A program made the position numbers and the translations under genes. The notes beneath the pieces are model-generated. The model was given only the letters and a program-made list of their open reading frames with translations, was not told where the DNA came from and did not search any database. Below are positions 12,284 through 22,212 of a stretch of DNA of 64,000 bases, piece after piece; the stretch's first letter is position 1, and each line of letters begins with the position of its first letter. This DNA is from Welwitschia mirabilis (Eukaryota; Gnetophyta; Gnetopsida; Welwitschiales): positions 174,577,928 to 174,641,927 of the forward strand of contig JBOZIK010000001.1 in NCBI GenBank assembly GCA_051453625.1. The letters run 5' to 3'.

Positions 12284-12295
12284 TATTTAGTGTTA
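12284..12295 (+). other. Probable primer-binding site of F
   Basis: TAGTGTTAGAGA resembles the plant copia iMet site TGGTATCAGAGC with changes mostly of the G-to-A and C-to-T type. It lies just after the inferred LTR end and about 330 bases before gag, the expected place. Confidence 0.45.
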
Positions 12296-12514
12296 GAGAA
12301 ATTAGAGCACATAACAACAATGAAATAAACAAGTAACATGGAGTTAAAACAAAATAGAAGACCTAAGAAACTGTAAAGAAAAGAAATTTGTAAGGGAAAA
12401 AAATCACAAACTTACAACATAAATATGATAAGTTAATATTTTCTTTAAGTGAAGTAATCTACATATTCTTAGATTCTAAAGATCTTGAAGATAAAAAAAG
12501 ATGTACTTCTTGTC

Positions 12515-12548
12515 TTAAAGTAAATACTTATCTTAAAGTAAATACAAC
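12515..12548. repeat. Short tandem duplication (17 bp)
   Basis: TCTTAAAGTAAATACTTA is followed by an almost identical unit (ATCTTAAAGTAAATACAA), a two-copy direct repeat in the F leader. It has no evident function. Confidence 0.8.
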
Positions 12549-12599
12549 ATTGATCAATCATAAGCCCACCTTTTAACCTAACCAAAATCCATCCCTAGA

Positions 12600-12960
12600 G
12601 GTTAAAGGACACACTATGTTGAACACACCACTTATTCTATCACTTAACAAGGATGATTATGAGATCTAGAAATTAAAAATGAATCAATACCTCAAAGGTT
12701 AAGGGTTGTGGAAATATATCCAAATTGATGCTAACAGTTTGCCTAAGCCCAAAGATGCAATTAAAAAATAAGAATTTAAAAAAAAGAATGTCTAATAATG
12801 GAGTATTTTGATATTTGATAGAATGAAAAATATTAAAACTAAAATACATCCAAATATATATAAGGATATAAACTATTTAAGGTCCTTACTATAATTTACC
12901 AAAGGCTACATAAAATAAATAATAGACTTATAAAATTTAAGAGCAGGTATTAGAATATGA
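12600..12960 (+). pseudogene. Copia gag N-terminal part of F (UBN2-like)
   Basis: The frame gives LILSLNKDDYEI-stop-KLKMNQYLKG-stop-GLWKYIQ, matching the copia gag pattern L-G-NY--W---M---L----LW--V. Further on KNVXXWSILIFDRMKNIKTK corresponds to the helix before the TA-E-W motif. The stop after DYEI replaces the conserved Trp (TGG to TAG). Gag continues beyond element A at 20339, where an Arg/Gly-rich stretch and the zinc knuckle are found. About 120 codons of this part are recognisable. Confidence 0.7.
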
Positions 12961-13247
12961 ATATAAAATAAAAAGACAATATAAAGTATTACATCTAGAG
13001 GATAAAGGATGTGTCTAAAAACTTTAAGATTTCTAGCTGTGAAATTTCAAATAATGATACAACTTGAAAAGTCCTAAGAACTATGATTAAGCATTTTAAT
13101 TAAATGGTCACCCTAATTATTAACTTTTTAAATTGAATTTTAAATCTTAAAGAACTAACAAGTAGGTTAGGATGAAAATACTATGGACTTTAGTGTTGAA
13201 AAATCCTAGAACAAGAAATATAAAACCTACTATATGAGAGGAAGAAG
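12961..13247 (+). other. Gag linker region of F up to the A insertion
   Basis: No strong motif. The end encodes Arg-rich YYMRGRSR immediately before the target duplication. Joined to 20339 onward it reads into a Gly/Arg-rich segment, as expected before a copia zinc knuckle. Confidence 0.4.
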
Positions 13248-13252
13248 TAGAC
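13248..13252. repeat. Target-site duplication TAGAC (left) of A
   Basis: TAGAC here is repeated exactly at 20334-20338, directly outside both LTR ends of element A. Confidence 0.85.
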
Positions 13253-14273
13253 TATTATGGTGTATACTTGTGTAAGAATATATATTCAAAAGGATTCTAT
13301 CATTCATAAAATAAAAGCAATGTCTTTTCATAATACCATACACTAGTATGAATAGGAGTTAGCCTGAATGTTATGAGATAAGACTTGGATTACTTTTCAT
13401 AAAGAAGTAAAGTACAAAACTAAAGAATAATGCAGAAAATAAAGGATGTAATGCAAATGCAAAGTGCAACCTAATCTAAATGCAATGCAGAATGAATCTA
13501 AACTACTTTCTTTTAGTCTTAATAAAGGCTACCATTGATGATCTATATCACCTAAGAAATTATCACTAGATTAAGGGTAACATAAACTATAAGGATCATT
13601 TGACAAAATAATATGCAATGAAGAAAAATAAAGTTATACATTAAATTGGAAATAAACATCTAGGTTATAAAGCAGCTAGGCCTCAATGAAGGATAGATAG
13701 CCCTACACTAAAGGAACATCTTTTTACAACACTCAAGATGGATCTCCTACCCTTCGATCTTCTATCATAAGAATTTCTAGTGCAATGAAGATAGAGAGAA
13801 AAGTCAAAAGGTAACTATTTATAGGAAAACATAGTAGAGGATAATAAATAGAAGGCACTCCAAAAATGCATTTTTTTATGAATAAGAAATAGATAAAACA
13901 GTCAAGGATTGGCTATTAGAGTCAGTTACAATGTCAGTGTCATCCTGACTATCATTCGAATGATATAGGAGACAATAGCTCATTATAAAAGATAACTCAA
14001 ACAGATGACTCAGCAGATTATTCAGCATTTCACATCAGCATCTGATGGTGTTATCATCTTACCTGTAATGGGACAACAGAGGGAACAATGATCTTCTTTA
14101 ATCATTTTAGTGAGTAGAAGCTAGCCATTTTATTAAAAATCTAAGTAATAATTACACATTTCTGAGATCTTTTATTAATTATAAAATCCTCAAAATTATA
14201 TCTAAATCTATGCAAATGTCCTATAAAATGGTTCATGAGACCCATCAAATAACTAGAAATTGGTAGTGTAATA
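13253..14273 (-). repeat. 3' LTR of element A
   Basis: Aligned along its length with 19263-20333, 21117-22195 and 26925-27973, and in reverse orientation with the E LTR at 53627-54742. On the minus strand the family LTR begins TGTTATGTTGC and ends in a CACAACA-like end. The terminal bases in this copy have decayed to TA. It contains the recurrent TCATCC/GATGA motif at about 13940-13970 and 14050-14085. Confidence 0.85.
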
Positions 14274-14290
14274 TAGCCCCTCACTTAGCC
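14274..14290 (-). other. Polypurine tract of A
   Basis: The minus strand reads GGCTAAGTGAGGGGCTA directly before the 3' LTR. Element B has GGCTAAGTGGGAGGCTA at the same place (22196-22212). The position and purine content fit the plus-strand priming site. Confidence 0.7.
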
Positions 14291-16860
14291 TTTATCAGTT
14301 ACTGATAAAAACCAGGAGGAAAACAATAATTGCGAGCCAATTTATCTTATAAAAAATCAATCTAAAAATTATAAAATAGGATCATAAAACACATCTCATA
14401 ATATAATAACATGTAATGCATAATTTTTTTGAAAATTTTTAAAATTAAGTATTATGAAAGCTCTAAAAATAATTTAAAAATTTGTGAAAATGAGCCATGT
14501 AAATGCGTCCTAGTCCCCTTACGAGAAAAGTAATATGTCCCATATTGGATAATAAAGCAAAGAAAGTAGACAAGAGTGAGAAGGTAGATAATGAGTAATT
14601 AAAATTGGAAATCTCTCAAAATGAAGTGCAAAGCTATGTAAAATATCAGATGTGAAAAATATAAATAGATTAAATATTCTCACAAGTAAAAGAGCATGTG
14701 GATAAGAAAAATGTTCCATCACAACAAATAATTTAAGAGCAATGTTAAGAACTTAAAATCAAAGAAAATAAACATTACAAATATATTTATTCAAGCAATA
14801 ATTCAATTCTTTTTATGGAATACTAAATAAAGAAAGCATTATAATCATAAAAAGCTAAGAAAATATGGTAATGACTTTAAAATAACTTATCAAACCACAA
14901 AAGAAAACAAAAAGAGTGGACATAAGATAACATAAATAAAAGATAGCTTACTTGTCTGACATTTAAACCTAGAAGACTCCCATGAAAGAAATCATAACAT
15001 CACTTGATTTTAAAATGTATAACTTAATGTATAAAAAAATTCCATTCGATAAGTAGTGGTTATGATGATGATAAAAGAAATGCCTTAAAGAATGAATGAT
15101 TAGACTAAAGAGTTTCTCAAAAATGAACTCACCTATTAACATCTCAAAATAAACACTTAAATCCCAAGAAATGAAATGATTATGTGGAAGGACTAAGAGT
15201 CTAAGAAACAAGAAATGCTTCTGATGACACCAGGGAAACCATTGATCCCATAGCTTCCAAATTTTTATTATTTTATTCCATGATGAGGGGAGTGCAACCA
15301 CCATTAGAGAGGTAAGAACCTGTGAAGCATGGCCAACTGACCTCCCAATGGACTTTTCATAGTTACCATATTATAATCTCAAAGGCTCTTCTAAAAAATA
15401 TTTACCCCAGTGTACTTACAGTAAGACATCATGGTGACCATATTTTTAAAATATCTCAAATAAAAAATCATGGCCTTATTTTAGTTTCTTTCTTTTTTTC
15501 TTTCTTTATTTTTTGGAAACATAAACATTTCACATGATTAAACACTCAAAAAGACAAAGATAAAGTTATAAGATGAATATAGAAAAGAAACATTTAAACA
15601 ATCTAATACCTTTTCACCATTGAGAAAAGTAACAAAAATAAAATATCCTCCTTCAAAATGAAGTTCATAGACATGGGAACATCTTAAGATTGGGTGAATC
15701 CAATCGTACGACTATAAAATACCCAAGTTAAAAGACTAATCATGGAAATAAATACATGAATCATGTTTGAAAGATGATTAAGTAATGTCATAATAACCTC
15801 CAAAGAAAAAAGCTAAAAGAAAATTAAGATGATTGCTCATATATTTTCAGTGTTTACCCATCATCTTTCTAAAATTATTAAGTAATTAAGTTAGAAATGT
15901 TCAATAGAGGCATCAGAATGAATTTATTTAAAATAAAAGAAAATCAAAATAATTGATAGTTATCTTGCTTGTTATCCAGATGACAAATAGGGAAAAAAAT
16001 AGAAAAAGTAAAAACAAAAAACTAAGACTTAGCAAAAAACTAAAAATAAAAAAAAAGAGAGATTAAAAAGAAAAAGAGGAAAATCAAAATCAAAAGAACC
16101 ATGAAAGCCAAAAAGAAAATACCAAGGCAAGTAAATTTTATTCAAAACCTAAAATATAATAAAACTTTTATTGAAAAGAAAGAAGAAAAAGTTAAGAATC
16201 TTTTTTGGTCTCAAAATGTTGCATGCTTTCAGAGAAATGAGGTTTAAACTAAATGTTCACCAATTGATAAAACATAAAAGGTATGCAATCATTTTTAAAT
16301 AAGATCAATTGGAAAAAGGTAAAAATAAAAAGATAAGACTTTGATACTACAAATTTTAGAATTCAAATAAGAGATAAATAAGTGGTAAGTATTTTTGACA
16401 CATAATCTCTTATGAAAACTTTGTGAATCTTGAGTATCATCAGAAAAATCATGTCGAAAAGGTCTCAAAAAAAGTCTCTAAGATGAATTCTTTCTATCAT
16501 TAGATTCAAGGAATGGATTTTTAATAGGAAAATAAGGCTTTTTTAGTTTTGCATGAGGATATAACATTTTGTTTCCACAAGGATTAACAACAAGATAAGA
16601 GATGAAAAATTCATACAAATCATGGAAAAACAATCTTTTATTAAACTCATGATATAAAGGATTTGAAATAAAAATTGCATTAAGAGCCTAATATTAAACA
16701 TGGGAGGTATTATTTGAGATCCAAAGATTTGTAATAGACTTCTTAGGGTGATTGATTACTATGGGTTTTATATACCTAAGAAGCTCTTTAACATTTAATT
16801 TTAAACATGGATTTGGATTAAGAAGGTATGGATTTCCCTAATTTAGAGTTCAAAGATAAC
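14291..16860 (-). other. 3' internal region of A, no recognised ORF
   Basis: Co-linear with 22210-24830 of B. The part at about 15540-15690 is also similar, reverse-complemented, to E at 60905-61095, directly after integrase. This shows that A, B and E share their 3' end. Short open frames at 14519-14722, 14969-15304 and 15322-15537 are not obviously conserved with B, so I do not call them genes. About 16200-16850 is also similar between A and B and could be a decayed continuation of ORFx. Confidence 0.6.
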
Positions 16861-16869
16861 TCAAGTTTT

Positions 16870-18243
16870 GTTTTTAAAAAGAATAATCATTAAAAGCACA
16901 TGGTAGAGTTGTCTTTTTAAAAGAGAAAAAGATGTTACTTTTTGTATCAAATAAAATTTGCAAATGGAAGGATTGAGAGATTTTTGAAGTTGAGTCCTCA
17001 AGATGATGTGTTTCATTACTTGTAAGGACAAGGATAGGATTGATTATATATCCCTTTTCTTTATTATTAATTGTATCTTATTATTCTTTTTCATTTTGTT
17101 GAGGATCATTTTTCTTTTCTAGGTTTGTGGATTCCTTAAAAACATTAATAGAAAGATTATAGAAAGGAAATTTATCATTGTGTTCATTATGTAATGAAAG
17201 ATGTTCTAATGTTTCTTAGTTTGATTCCTCTTCCTCTCTAAATAATTCTGTTAGATCTAAACTAGAATTCTCATTTAAGTTGTTGAATTGTTTGTTTTCC
17301 ATTGATTCTATCACAATACTGATCTTTATTAATCTCAAACATTGAGCCTCTTTTAATGGTGTAACTAATTCATATTTGAAAAGTATATGAAAATAAGGGA
17401 TATGGTCTAATATTTCAATGTTATCATCATCTTCTTCTTTATTATTCTCATAATCTCATTGCATATTATCTTTTTATTAAAAGAGGAAAAGTAATCATTA
17501 TGTCTATCATAGATTAAGAAATTTTCAAGTTTTTCATGAATGTATTCTTCATCTAACATATTAATATCATCATTTAATGAATGGTCATCCTTATCTTCAT
17601 TGTTAAAAGATATAGTTGAATTGTTATTGTCTTTTCTTTGCTCAGCTCCTAATGTGGAAGATGTTGTACTTTGATCAAAAATTTCATTCTCTATTTAAAG
17701 GTAAGAATTATTATCATTCATTCCTAAGTTGTCCTCATTTTCCTTAAGTTAAGATATAGCAGGATTAGTTTAAGGTTGTTGTATTATAAGAGAGCCTTCA
17801 TTTTATAATAGGTTTTATCGAAGGACCCTAATCAAATTTTCTTTTTTTTTTTTTATTGGTGTTTTCCATGCTTTCTATGTTTTTGTTGGAATTTTCAAGA
17901 CTTTTTTTCATTACATTAATTAGTTCTTTCTCGTAGTAGTTCATGGAAGAGGATTCTTCTTCATAGTTATTCATGGAAAATGGATGGAATGGATGAAAGT
18001 AATTGTACGAGGTTGAATCCCTAAGATTTAATTATTATTCTTATATGAATTTTGAAAAGAAAAGGGAAAATAATAAGATGGTCAAAAAGAGGAATTAGCC
18101 CAATTCCTACTCTCAACATTATTTTGTGTTTTTATTCCTCTTTCTGTTAGAAGTTCTTGAACTATTTTCTTACTATCATCCTTATATTTTTTTTAAATTT
18201 TTCCTTCTTTTAGCAAAAATTTCCCTAATGATTGTTGCATCAT
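16870..18243 (-). pseudogene. ORFx of element A (unrecognised protein)
   Basis: Starts at ATG 18243. The first part reads GKFLLKEGK, then KKIVQELLTERGIKTQNN, then VESRNWANSSF, PSYYFPFLF. This is the same protein as in B, where the aligned piece is KKTV-stop-ELLVERGITIQND. A keeps the Gln codon that is a stop in B, so both derive from an intact ancestor. Further on come an acidic, Asn/Asp/Glu-rich region with NNNSTISFNNEDKDDHSLND, then LDEEYIHEKLENF (about 17520-17640). No catalytic motif, zinc knuckle or membrane segment is evident. Its place directly after the leader is where gag lies in E, so a gag-like role is possible but unproven. Frameshifts and stops make it inactive. Confidence 0.6.
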
Positions 18244-18819
18244 TTTTTATTTTTGAGAAGAATGGAAAAACGAGAGTCTAATTCAAGATGAAAATAGGTA
18301 CACAGTGATGGTGGAGTTCTAATTCCTTTAATGCTTTTAATAAGAATAATAAAAAAGAGAACTTAAAAGATATATTATATGTACCTAGAGATTGCATTCC
18401 TGATTCTATTTTGAAGCCAATAGTCCTTCTTTAATACTATCTTCTATCAGCAACCCTTTTTCTTTGAGATTTTATTTTCTAAACTAACCATATCACAATA
18501 TCCTAGAAATAGAGAATAATATAAAACAAATAAAAAATAACACTGTCGTCCTATCTGTAATGGGGATGACAAAGCAAATGATGAACACAGAGAGCAAAAA
18601 TGCAGAAACTAATAGAGTGAAAAACCAAAATTGAAAAAACACATAAAGGTTGTCATCCTCGTAGTTATCCAGACAATAAAGAAAATGACAAAATTATTAT
18701 TATGCTCTTAGAAAACTATAATCTAAAATTTAAAAATAGAGGGCAAAAGAACAAAAAAAATGAATGATCATCCACTACATCATAGGGACGATGGAGGAGA
18801 TGATAACTATTATTATAGA
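18244..18819 (-). other. Leader of A with recurrent TCATCC motifs
   Basis: Non-coding. It carries the family motif at about 18543-18574, 18651-18676 and 18768-18795 (forms such as GTCGTCCTATCTG followed by GGGGATGAC). The B leader has the same motifs at 26505-26530, 26605-26630 and 26712-26740. Confidence 0.6.
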
Positions 18820-19135
18820 CTACAAAAAACCAAGAACTAAAAAATGAAAAAAATGAAAATCAAGAACTAGAACCAGAAAATTGAAACTGAAAAACTAAAA
18901 AACCAAAAAACTAAAAAAATAAAAATCGAGAATGAAAAACCAAAAAACTAAAAAAATAAAATGCGAGGATCAAAAAACCAAAAAATCAAAAAAATAAAAA
19001 TTAAGAACCAAAAAAAAATAAAAAAACTAAAAAATAAAAACCAAGGACTGAAAACTTAAAAAACTAAAAAAAATAAAAACTAAAAACTAAAAAAAATAAA
19101 AACTAAAAACTAAAAAATTATAAATGAAAAAACAA
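18820..19135. repeat. A-rich minisatellite in the leader of A
   Basis: Irregular tandem units built from AACCAAAAAACTAAAAAAATA-like blocks, separated by GAAC, GAGG or AAGG variants. As the element is on the minus strand, the RNA would be T/U-rich here. Element B has only a short equivalent stretch (about 26640-26800), so the array expanded in A or contracted in B. Confidence 0.85.
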
Positions 19136-19239
19136 AACCTACGATTTCTAATTAAAATATAATGTCGCTACAGATAAATAATCAAATATAATTCGATGTA
19201 CCCACCCAAATGATGACAATCCTTATACTCTTTAGTAGC

Positions 19240-19260
19240 CTTCACTGGCAATGATACCAA
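19240..19260 (-). other. Primer-binding site of A
   Basis: The minus strand reads TTGGTATCATTGCCAGTGAA just inside the 5' LTR. It resembles the Asp-type site TGGCGCCGTTGCCGGGGA used by Athila/Tat elements, with differences mainly of C-to-T or G-to-A type. Confidence 0.65.
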
Positions 19261-19262
19261 TT

Positions 19263-20333
19263 TGTTGTGATGTATATTTATGCAAGTATTTATATTTAAA
19301 AGGATTCTATCATTTATAAAATAAAAGAGATATATTTACACAATACAACACACTCGTATAAGTGGAAGTTAACTCAAATGTTGTATTCTCATTGAAGACT
19401 ATGAGATAAAACTTGGATTACTTTTCACAAAGAAGTGAAACTAAAGAATAATGTAGAAAATAAAGGATGAAATGCAAATGCAAAGTGTAACCTAATCTAA
19501 ATGCAATGCAGAATGAATCTAAACTACTTTCCTTTAGCCTTAACAAAGGCTGCCCTTAGTGATCTATATCATCCTAGAAATTATTACCAGATCAAGGGCA
19601 ACATAAACCATAAGGATTATCTAACAAAATAATATGCAATAAAGAAAAATAGAGTCTATATTAAATTAGAGCCAAACATCTAGGTTTCAAAATAGCCAGT
19701 CCTTAATGGAAAAGACACAACTTCCCACCAAGGAAATGTCTTTCTGTAATACTTGAGATGGATCTCTTACCCTTTAATCTCATATCATAAGAATTTTTGT
19801 CATAATGAAGATAAAGAAGAGAGTTAAAGGGAAACTTATTTATAGGAAAACATAGTAAAAAATGACAAGTGGAAGGTGCTTCAAAAATATGCTCTTTTAC
19901 AAATGAAAAATAAACAAAACGGTTAAAGATTGACTGTTAGAATCAGTTACAATGTTAATGTTGTCCTGATGGTTATCCAGACAATATCAGAGATGATACC
20001 TTATTACAAAAGATGATTCAACAGATGACTCAATAGAAGATTTAACATTCCAAGTCAGCATCTAATGGTATCATCATCCTGCCTATCATGAGGGCAATAA
20101 TTTTCTTTAATAATTTTAGTGTGCAAAAGCTAGCTATTTTATCAGAAATATTCATCTAAAGCTTTGTGTATCAAAATGTGTCTTAAATGCATCAAATCTG
20201 GGTAATAATTACGCATTTCCTATATCTTCTATTAATTCTTCAAAATCCTTAGAACTATACCTAAACCTATACAAATGTTTTGCAAAATAGCTCATAAAAC
20301 GCCATCAAATAACCACAAATTGGCAGCATAATA
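19263..20333 (-). repeat. 5' LTR of element A
   Basis: 1,071 bp. The plus strand begins TGTTGTGATGTATATTTA and ends GCAGCATAATA. It pairs with 13253-14273, and TAGAC follows directly. Family motifs lie at about 19965-20010 and 20065-20100. Confidence 0.85.
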
Positions 20334-20338
20334 TAGAC
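20334..20338. repeat. Target-site duplication TAGAC (right) of A
   Basis: Exact copy of 13248-13252, immediately outside the right LTR. Confidence 0.85.
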
Positions 20339-21116
20339 AAAGATCATGTAGTGGAATAGCAAATGGTGGATATAAAACTAGATCAACCCTACATATTTCA
20401 TGAATAATAATCAAAATAAAAGAGGAAGAGGCAATAGTAGAAATGACAAATATTGTAATTTATGTAGAAAACCCAATTATTTTACAAGAGTATATAATTA
20501 AAATAAATTATGAACATACAACTTCATTAATCCATACAAATGATGGTCACAATGACTGTAGGGATGTGAAATGAGAAACAAATTAAAGTGGAAGCATTAC
20601 ATAATAATAAATATTTAAGATTAATTAAAAAATTAAACTTTTATACATGATGATTAAATTATCATAAGATTAAACAAAGAATGTAATAGTTACAAACTTA
20701 ATAATAAAATTGATAAAGAAAATAAAATATTTTATGATTCATGTGACGAAGATCTAGAGGAAATGAAGGATGAAACCCTTAAAGGATCTAAGAGCATACA
20801 AGAGATACATCTTAATGAAGCCCATTAAGAAGAACAGTTTTATGATTTAAGTAAAGAACTTCTTAAACATTGTAATCTCATAAGTAAAAATCCTTGTGAA
20901 GGAAGATTGCCAATTAAAAAAGTAAAAATTAAAGATGTGAAACCCATAGATGATAATAGCAAGTCTAAAAACCAATACATACATTTATCTTTTGAGGAAA
21001 ATGAACTTAGGTAGGCTATAAAATAACATGTGATAATGATGAAACCCAACATGTTGGTTGAATATATGAAGAAAATAGGATTTAAAATCTTGATTTAACT
21101 TTGCATGAACTAAAAA
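20339..21116 (+). pseudogene. Gag of F continued: zinc knuckle and tail
   Basis: The plus strand encodes KRGRGNSRNDKYCNLCRKPN and then YFTRVY. The spacing is C-x2-C-x4-H-x4-C with His changed to Tyr and the last Cys to Tyr (CAT to TAT and TGT to TAT). An Arg/Gly stretch precedes it, as in copia gag. Downstream is a long charged frame: SCDEDLEEMKDETLKGSKS, then LSKELLKHCNLISKNPCEG and IKKVKIKDVKPIDDNSKS (about 20735-21010). This part I do not recognise. Element B starts at 21117 and cuts it off. With element A removed, this block follows 12600-13252 directly. Confidence 0.6.
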
Positions 21117-22195
21117 TATTAAGGTCTATATTTGTATAAACATTTATATTCAAAAGGATTCTGTCATTCATAAAATAAAATAGATTTCTTACACAATACA
21201 ACACACTAGTATGAGTGGGAGTTAATCTAACTATTGTATTCTTATTGAAGACTATGAGATGAGACTTGGATTTCTTTTCACAAAGAGGTAAAATAATCAA
21301 AACTAAAGAATAATGCATAAAATAAAGGATGCAATGAAAATTAAAAAATGTAACCTAATCTAAATGAAATGCAAAATAAATCTAAACTACTTTCCTTTAG
21401 CCTTAACAAAGGCTGCCCTTGATGATCTATATCACTAATAAAATTATCACCAGATTAAAGGCAACATAAATCATAAGGAACTTCTAACAATATAACATGC
21501 AATTAAAAAACATAGTTTACATTAAAAAAGTAACAACATCTGGGTTACAAAACAGCTAATCCTCAATGGAGAATACACAACCTCCACTAAGGGAACATCT
21601 TTCTGCAACACCTGAGATGGAACTTTCAGCCTTCGGTCTCCTGTCATGAGAATTTTTGATGCAATGAAGATGTCAAAGGGGAATCTATTTATAACAAAGC
21701 ATAGTAGAAAATGATAAAGAGAAGGTGCTCCAAAAACACACTCTTTTATAAATAACAAATAGATGAAATGGTTAAGGATCAGCTATCATAGATGGTTACA
21801 ATGTTAGTGTCACCCTAGCTATCATCTGAATGACATAAGAGATAACAACTCATTATAAAAGATGACTTACTAGATGACTTAATAGATGATTTAGTAGTCC
21901 ATATCAACATCTAATGATGACATCGTCCTATCTATCGTGAGGATGATAGAGGGGATAATAATCTTCTTTAATCATTCAAGTCAGTAAATGCTAGCCTTTT
22001 CTATAAAAAATCTCCTTTCATAAACATGAATATCAAAATGTATCATAAATGTCTCAAATCATGCTAAGAATTAGACATTTTTGAGATCTTCTATTGATTT
22101 TCTAAAATCCTCAGAATTGCACCTAAACCTATGTAAATGTCCTATAAAATAGCTCATAAAACCCCATCAAATAACCATAAATTAGCAACATAACA
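21117..22195 (-). repeat. 3' LTR of element B
   Basis: 1,079 bp. The minus strand starts TGTTATGTTGCTAATTTATG, the best preserved TG start of the family here. The plus-strand start has decayed to TATTAAGG. A TATA-like TATAAAAG on the minus strand lies at 21742-21750. Confidence 0.85.
21742..21750 (-). promoter_or_regulatory. TATA-like box in the B LTR
   Basis: The minus strand reads TATAAAAG. The E LTR has TATAAAAG at the matching region (53852-53859) and the right B LTR a TATAAAAAAG form (about 27578-27587), which supports a family promoter. Confidence 0.5.
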
Positions 22196-22212
22196 TAGCC
22201 TCCCACTTAGCC
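22196..22212 (-). other. Polypurine tract of B
   Basis: GGCTAAGTGGGAGGCTA on the minus strand directly before the 3' LTR, as in A (14274-14290). Confidence 0.7.

Larger units (their letters stand above)
13253..20333 (-). mobile_element. Non-autonomous LTR element A (E family)
   Basis: A is 7,081 bp with LTRs 13253-14273 and 19263-20333 and the target duplication TAGAC. The primer-binding site lies beside the right-hand LTR and the purine tract beside the left-hand one, so transcription runs on the minus strand. Internally it holds a leader, an A-rich minisatellite, ORFx, and a 3' region. Part of that region (about 15540-15690) aligns with sequence following integrase in E. No protease, RT, RNase H or integrase motif is seen on either strand. 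The LTRs differ at many positions, so insertion is old. It interrupts gag of F. Confidence 0.85.

Noticed and set aside
15322-15537. 71-codon plus-strand frame in element A
   Set aside because: Lies antisense to the direction of the element, and its sequence is the shared non-coding 3' region.
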